A stretch of 64,000 nucleotides of DNA from Nitrospirillum amazonense (lineage in GTDB: Bacteria > Pseudomonadota > Alphaproteobacteria > Azospirillales > Azospirillaceae): contig NZ_VITN01000003.1 of assembly GCF_007828045.1 (NCBI RefSeq), positions 310,001 to 374,000 of the forward strand. Direction: 5' to 3'. Positions 60,435-64,000 of this stretch are shown piece after piece. The translations under genes and the position numbers were made by a program. Position 1 is the first letter of the stretch. Each line of letters starts with the position of its first letter. The notes beneath the pieces were generated by a model, which was not told the DNA's origin, searched no databases, and was given only the letters and a program-made list of their open reading frames with translations.

Positions 60435-60839
60435 ATGAGCATGTTCGCCCACCGCCGTCCCCTGCTGGCCCTCGCTACCGCTGCGGCCGTGATGGTGTCT
60501 TATGGGGCGTTCGCGGCAGACACCCCCGCCGCCCCGGCGCCTGCCGCCCAGGCCGCCGTGACCCAGGCCGCCACAACCACGGCCGCCCCGGTGCAGAAGG
60601 CTCCCGAGGCCGCCGCCACGGCCGCCAAGGCCGATGTCGCCAAGACCGCGGAAGCCTCCAAGCCGGCGGTGGAGGCGAAGGGTGCGGCGGTGAAGACCGA
60701 GGCGAAGACCGCCGAGGCCAAGACTGAAGCTAAGGCTGAGGGCGCGACGACCGAGACCAAGAAGGTCGCCCACCATCATGTGAAGAAGGCCAAGGCCGAG
60801 GTGGCCAAGACCACCGAAGCGGCCGCGCCCAAGAAGTAA
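60435..60839 (+). CDS. Secreted Ala/Lys-rich protein
   Basis: The 134-residue protein has a signal peptide (cleavage near AFA at about 25-27) and a very low-complexity mature part of Ala, Lys, Thr, Glu and Pro (AAKADVAKTAEASKPAVEAKGAAVKTEAKTAEAK), with a His-rich AHHHVKKAKAE segment. It resembles alanine-lysine linkers or histone-H1-like tails. No enzyme motif is present. AAGGA precedes the ATG at good spacing, and a terminator follows. Confidence 0.75.
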   Translation: MSMFAHRRPLLALATAAAVMVSYGAFAADTPAAPAPAAQAAVTQAATTTAAPVQKAPEAAATAAKADVAKTAEASKPAVEAKGAAVKTEAKTAEAKTEAKAEGATTETKKVAHHHVKKAKAEVAKTTEAAAPKK

Positions 60840-60871
60840 GCGCGCCCGACCTTCCCACCCGTCTTACCAGG

Positions 60872-60907
60872 ACGGCCCCGGCCCCAACGGTCGGGGCCGT
60901 TCCTGTT
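60872..60907 (+). terminator. Terminator after the Ala/Lys-rich gene
   Basis: A nine-base stem ACGGCCCCG/CGGGGCCGT (60872-60880, 60892-60900) is followed by TCCTGTTT. Confidence 0.75.
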
Positions 60908-61513
60908 TCAGGCCAGTGGCAACGGACGCGGCTCCGGATCGCCGTCCAGGTCCGGCGCCGCCAGGGGCCGCACCGCCGCCAGGCGCTGCACCACGGCGGC
61001 GCGGGGCAGGGCGGTTTCCCCCTGCTCGAACGCCACCACCTGCAGGCCCGTTTCCCGCGCCAGGTCCAGCAGCTCCCCGTCGCGCAGCAGGAAGGCTGAG
61101 CTGGACGGGCGGCCGTGGCGCTGGTTGCCCTGGGCGAAGGTCTCATACAGCAGCACTCCGCCGGGCGTCAGCAGGCCGGGCAGGCGGGGCAGAAGCGGCC
61201 GGTGCAGATAGTTGGTGACGACGATGCCGGCGTAAGGTCCGCCCAGCGCCACCGGCGCCTCGCCCTCCAGGTCCGCTTGCAGGATGGTGATGCCGGGCTG
61301 GCCCGCCAGGTCGGCCACGCCGCGCGGGTCGATGTCCACGGCCGTCACCGGATGACCCAGTCCATGGAACAGGCGGGCATGGCGCCCGCCGCCGCTGGCC
61401 ACGTCCAGCACGGCGCCACCCCGGGCCACCAGCGGCGCGAAGCGGGCGACCCAGGCGCTGGGCTGGCCCCGAGGGTCATGGTGCGGCGTGGAAATCGGGG
61501 GTGTGGGACTCAT
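60908..61513 (-). CDS. Class I SAM-dependent methyltransferase
   Basis: The 201-residue protein has motif I VLDVASGGGRHARLF, the acidic-loop residue in VTAVDIDPRG, a VTNYLHRPLLPRLPGLLTPGGVLLYETFAQGN motif IV-V block and a final strand AVVQRLAAVR. It resembles the small TehB-like methyltransferases. The substrate is unknown. It lies next to the Ala/Lys-rich gene (convergent) and is divergent from DUF1178. Confidence 0.9.
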   Translation of the reverse strand: MSPTPPISTPHHDPRGQPSAWVARFAPLVARGGAVLDVASGGGRHARLFHGLGHPVTAVDIDPRGVADLAGQPGITILQADLEGEAPVALGGPYAGIVVTNYLHRPLLPRLPGLLTPGGVLLYETFAQGNQRHGRPSSSAFLLRDGELLDLARETGLQVVAFEQGETALPRAAVVQRLAAVRPLAAPDLDGDPEPRPLPLA

Positions 61514-61655
61514 GGGGCATGGGCCTTATGCGCTGGGGGCCGCTGCATCGGCCGGGGTATGTTGCGGGCGTGGCTTTCCCCACCCACATCCAGACTGTAT
61601 ATGACATTTTCCCGCCCGAACCGGGCGGGCCGTTATCGATGGCCGCCGCGCACCC

Positions 61656-62144
61656 ATGATCCTTTACGAAATGAAATGTGGCCAGGGCCACACCTTCGAC
61701 GTCTGGTTCCGCAACGCGGACGCCTGCGACCAGCAGGTCGCGGCCGGTGAGGTCGCCTGCGCGGTTTGCGGCGACCACACGGTGGGCAAGGCTCCCATGG
61801 CGCCCCGCATCGCCAAGGGCCGGGGCGCCCGCGTGGAAGAGTCGCCGGCGCCAGTTCCGGCCCCACCGCAGCCGGCACACGAGGTGACGCCCGCAGCGGT
61901 GGCGGAGGCCGCGGCCCAGGGTCCGGCGGCGGTGATGTCCCTGCTGCGCGAGATGCGCCGCCAGGTGGAGGCCAACGCCACCCATGTCGGCGACCGCTTC
62001 GCCGAGGAGGCGCGCAAGATCCACTATGGCGAGGCCGAGGCCAAGGCCATCTACGGCGAGACCACGGACGAGGAAGCGGCGGAGCTGGTGGATGAGGGTG
62101 TGACCTTCGCCCGCATCCCCTGGGTGCCAAAGCACGATACTTGA
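61656..62144 (+). CDS. DUF1178 family protein
   Basis: The 162-residue protein has the DUF1178 start MILYEMKCGQGHTFDVWFRNADAC with C8, C24 and then CAVCG (a zinc-ribbon-like pattern), a Pro/Ala linker and a conserved C-terminal region (VGDRFAEEARKIHYGEAEAKAIYGETTDEEAAELVDEGV). The function is unknown in the family. Repeat copy C lies directly downstream. Confidence 0.88.
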   Translation: MILYEMKCGQGHTFDVWFRNADACDQQVAAGEVACAVCGDHTVGKAPMAPRIAKGRGARVEESPAPVPAPPQPAHEVTPAAVAEAAAQGPAAVMSLLREMRRQVEANATHVGDRFAEEARKIHYGEAEAKAIYGETTDEEAAELVDEGVTFARIPWVPKHDT

Positions 62145-62151
62145 TCGTATT

Positions 62152-62280
62152 CCTCAAACGCCGGCGGGGCATCCGCCCCTTGGCTTGTCCTCACTTTCCA
62201 GTCCGCTGATGCTCCCCGGAAAGTTCCGGCGCCCGCGGTCGCGGGCCAGCGCTTCGCGCCTGGCGCCTTCGGGGGCAGGT
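62152..62280 (+). repeat. Dispersed intergenic repeat, copy C (about 130 bp)
   Basis: The head CCTCAAACGCCGG (62152-62164) is followed by GGGCATCCGCCCCTTGGC, GTCCTCACTTTCCAGTCCGC, CCCCGGAAAGTTCCGGCG and CGCGGTCGCGG, the same ordered blocks as copy B. It begins seven bases after the DUF1178 stop codon. Confidence 0.75.
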
Positions 62281-62350
62281 GCTCTTTGAAGCGCTTCGTA
62301 TCGGCGCCAGGCCCGCTATAGTGGCGGAAAGCAGCGAGGGAGAGCGCCCC

Positions 62351-62896
62351 ATGTCCGATCCCGTGCCGACGTTCGGCCCCCGCGTGGTCACGGTGCCGCC
62401 AGGGGAGGATAGGGAGCGGCTGGTCTGCCCCGACTGCGGCTACATCGCCTACGACAATCCCAAGATCGTGGTGGGCTCGGTCGCCCTGTGGCAGGACCGC
62501 ATCCTGCTGTGCCGCCGCGCCATCCCGCCGCGAATCGGCTACTGGACCCTGCCTGCGGGCTATATGGAACTGGCGGAGACGACGCAGGACGGCGCCGCCC
62601 GCGAGGCGTGGGAGGAGGCGGGCGCCCGCCTGGCCATCGGCCCCCTGCTGGCCGTCTACAACATCCCCCGCATCAGCCAGGTGCAACTGATCTACCTGGC
62701 GCGGCTGACCAGCCCGGAGATCGCCGCCGGCCCGGAAAGCCAGGCGGTCGCCCTGTTCGCCTGGGACGATATCCCCTGGACCGACCTGGCCTTCCCCAGC
62801 GTGGACTGGGCGCTGCGCGAGTATGAGGCGCGGCGGGATGTCATCCGCGCCGGCCAACCCTTCGCCCCCGCCACCAACCCGGTGGACGGGCTGTAG
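62351..62896 (+). CDS. NUDIX hydrolase
   Basis: The 181-residue protein has a Cys pair [16 protein letters not shown] near the N-terminus (zinc-ribbon-like), then the NUDIX box [22 protein letters not shown] (G-x5-E-x7-REUxEE-x-GU with all acidic residues), and [13 protein letters not shown]. It probably hydrolyses a nucleoside diphosphate derivative. Its zinc-ribbon plus NUDIX order resembles NudC-like enzymes, although it is shorter. ATG 62351 is used. Confidence 0.92.
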   Translation: MSDPVPTFGPRVVTVPPGEDRERLVCPDCGYIAYDNPKIVVGSVALWQDRILLCRRAIPPRIGYWTLPAGYMELAETTQDGAAREAWEEAGARLAIGPLLAVYNIPRISQVQLIYLARLTSPEIAAGPESQAVALFAWDDIPWTDLAFPSVDWALREYEARRDVIRAGQPFAPATNPVDGL

Positions 62897-62916
62897 GACG
62901 CACCACGTCCTGAGGG

Positions 62917-63372
62917 TCAGAAATACACCTGGTGGCTGACCATGTCGCGCAGGCGGTCGCTCTTGGGATCGGTGTATTCCTCCGGCAGGCCGTCCTGGAC
63001 GCGCAGCCAGGACAGCCGGCTTTCCACGCCGCAATGCACCTCCGGCGCCACCGCCTCCGGGTTGTCCAGGCTGCCGATGGTGACGCTCATCCAGTCGCTG
63101 TCGGGATAGGCGAAGGTCAGCGGCGTGCCGCACTGGGCGCAGAATCCCCGCTCCGCCACCGAGGAGGAGGCGTAGAAGGTGGGCCGGCCCGTTCCGCTCC
63201 AGGTCACCGTGTCCTTGCGCACCCCCGCCAGCGCGGCGAAGACGTTGCCCACGGCGCGCTGGCACATGCGGCAATGGCAGAAGTGCACGCCCTCCGGCGT
63301 CATGGTGCTGTGATAACGCACGGCGCCGCATTGGCAGCCGCCGGTGACGCCTTCGGGTTTGCCGTCGCTCAT
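62917..63372 (-). CDS. GFA-family (Mss4-like) zinc protein
   Basis: The 151-residue protein shows the GFA zinc-binding pattern CQCGAVRY, FCHCRMCQR and FCAQCGTPL, and TIGSLDNPEAVAPEVH. Family members were first described as glutathione-dependent formaldehyde-activating enzymes, but most act on unknown substrates. ATG 63372 overlaps the stop codon of a possible small upstream frame (ATGA), so the two may be coupled. Confidence 0.92.
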   Translation of the reverse strand: MSDGKPEGVTGGCQCGAVRYHSTMTPEGVHFCHCRMCQRAVGNVFAALAGVRKDTVTWSGTGRPTFYASSSVAERGFCAQCGTPLTFAYPDSDWMSVTIGSLDNPEAVAPEVHCGVESRLSWLRVQDGLPEEYTDPKSDRLRDMVSHQVYF

Positions 63373-63503
63373 TCCGCTGCCTCCTTGGCCGCCGTTTCCT
63401 TGATGTCCGTCCGCTTGATGCCATCCAGCACCCGGCGGGTGTTGGCGGCGCAATCCAGTCCCTGGGGGCTATTCTCCAGTTTCCTGGAGTTCGCCGCCGA
63501 CAT
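63369..63503 (-). CDS. Possible 44-aa small protein upstream of the GFA gene
   Basis: A minus-strand frame encodes MSAANSRKLENSPQGLDCAA and continues to a hydrophilic Lys/Glu-rich end. The composition is protein-like, and its stop overlaps the GFA start by ATGA. There is no clear ribosome-binding site before the ATG. It could be a real coupled peptide or chance. Confidence 0.35.
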   Translation of the reverse strand: MSAANSRKLENSPQGLDCAANTRRVLDGIKRTDIKETAAKEAAE

Positions 63504-63559
63504 CAATCAGGTGGCGCGCATGCCGCTCTTGGACCGCAAGCGCATGGCCTGAAACGCCA

Positions 63560-63591
63560 ACGGCGCGGAACCCCCGAAGGACCCGCGCCGT
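63560..63591 (-). terminator. Terminator downstream of leuC
   Basis: A perfect nine-base stem ACGGCGCGG/CCGCGCCGT (63560-63568, 63583-63591), on the minus strand followed by TGGCGTTTC, lies about 27 bp past the leuC stop. Confidence 0.6.
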
Positions 63592-63617
63592 CGCTCATAA
63601 CACGCCGGTGCGTCCGC

Positions 63618-64000
63618 TCAGTTCAGCGTGCGCACGTCCGTCAGCTTGCCGGTCAGGGCGGCGGCGGCGGCCATCTCGGGGCTGACCAGATGGGTACGGC
63701 CGCCGGGGCCCTGGCGGCCCTCGAAGTTGCGGTTGGAGGTGGAGGCGCAGCGCTCACCCGGCTTCAGCTTGTCGTCGTTCATGGCCAGGCACATGGAACA
63801 GCCGGGCTCCCGCCAGTCGAAGCCGGCGGCGACGAACACCTTGTCCAGGCCCTCGGACTCGGCCTGTTCCTTCACCAGGCCGGAACCCGGGACCACCATG
63901 GCGTAGATGCCGTCCTTCACATGGCGGCCTTCCACCACCTTGGCGGCGGCGCGCAGATCCTCAATGCGGCTGTTGGTGCAGCTGCCGATGAAGACCTTGT
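63618..64000 (-). CDS. leuC: 3-isopropylmalate dehydratase large subunit LeuC, C-terminal part
   Basis: The frame runs off the right edge. The visible residues include [19 protein letters not shown] with the first cluster cysteine, then [43 protein letters not shown] with the C-x2-C pair, and the typical C-terminus [18 protein letters not shown]. LeuC isomerises 2-isopropylmalate in leucine synthesis with a [4Fe-4S] cluster. LeuD is not in the window. Confidence 0.95.
   Translation of the reverse strand, partial: KVFIGSCTNSRIEDLRAAAKVVEGRHVKDGIYAMVVPGSGLVKEQAESEGLDKVFVAAGFDWREPGCSMCLAMNDDKLKPGERCASTSNRNFEGRQGPGGRTHLVSPEMAAAAALTGKLTDVRTLN

Overview
This window is very GC-rich chromosomal DNA from an alphaproteobacterium, most likely Rhodospirillales (Azospirillum/Nitrospirillum-like). 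The inference rests on gene content and order: aerobic cobaltochelatase genes cobS-cobT beside a J-domain protein and a divergent bolA, aroK-aroB, ubiE-ubiB, a polyhydroxybutyrate depolymerase with a cysteine nucleophile, an Fnr-type regulator with the C-x2-C-x7-C N-terminus, and a PhoR/PhoU/PhoB cluster. Most of it is housekeeping sequence. I see no prophage, insertion sequence, CRISPR array or rRNA operon. There is one tRNA, tRNA-Thr(CGT).

Layout. 1-6.4 kb: start of rlmN, an alpha/beta hydrolase, a NIT-domain chemoreceptor, an Fnr regulator, a GNAT protein and an RlmI-like rRNA methyltransferase. 6.4-11.5 kb: nadA-nadB-nadC behind a nested palindromic operator, followed at once by an Xre/ParS-type antitoxin and a RES-domain toxin. 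RES toxins consume NAD+, so NAD synthesis and a probable NAD-destroying toxin sit side by side. 11.5-19.6 kb: murI, a secreted protein, cobT-cobS, a J-protein, bolA, a DUF2889 protein and aroK-aroB. 20-24 kb: a 46-aa membrane protein overlapping a secreted protein gene, then xerD and accA. 24-31 kb: asd, ubiE-ubiB, and an AraC regulator divergent from a flavin monooxygenase. 31-35 kb: phoR, a triple Pho-box repeat, phoU and phoB. 35-42 kb: malic enzyme, an ECF sigma / membrane anti-sigma-like / periplasmic CnrX-Spy-like operon, and a hybrid histidine kinase.

42-45.6 kb: three unrecognised genes in one direction (a Pro/Ala-rich protein, a coiled-coil protein and a two-helix membrane protein). 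45.6-55 kb: acnA, a TerC-family membrane protein with a structured upstream region, a second phoU, tRNA-Thr, recQ and phaZ. 55-64 kb: GNAT, GST, several secreted or SH3/TPR proteins, a methyltransferase, DUF1178, NUDIX, a GFA-family protein and the 3' end of leuC.

The features that ordinary gene annotation would miss are a dispersed intergenic repeat family (five loci, one an internally shortened derivative that forms a terminator), the NAD operator and the adjacent toxin-antitoxin promoter, the phased Pho-box repeats, a hairpin-rich candidate leader upstream of terC, and two small genes. Functions rest on motif recognition only; no database search was run.
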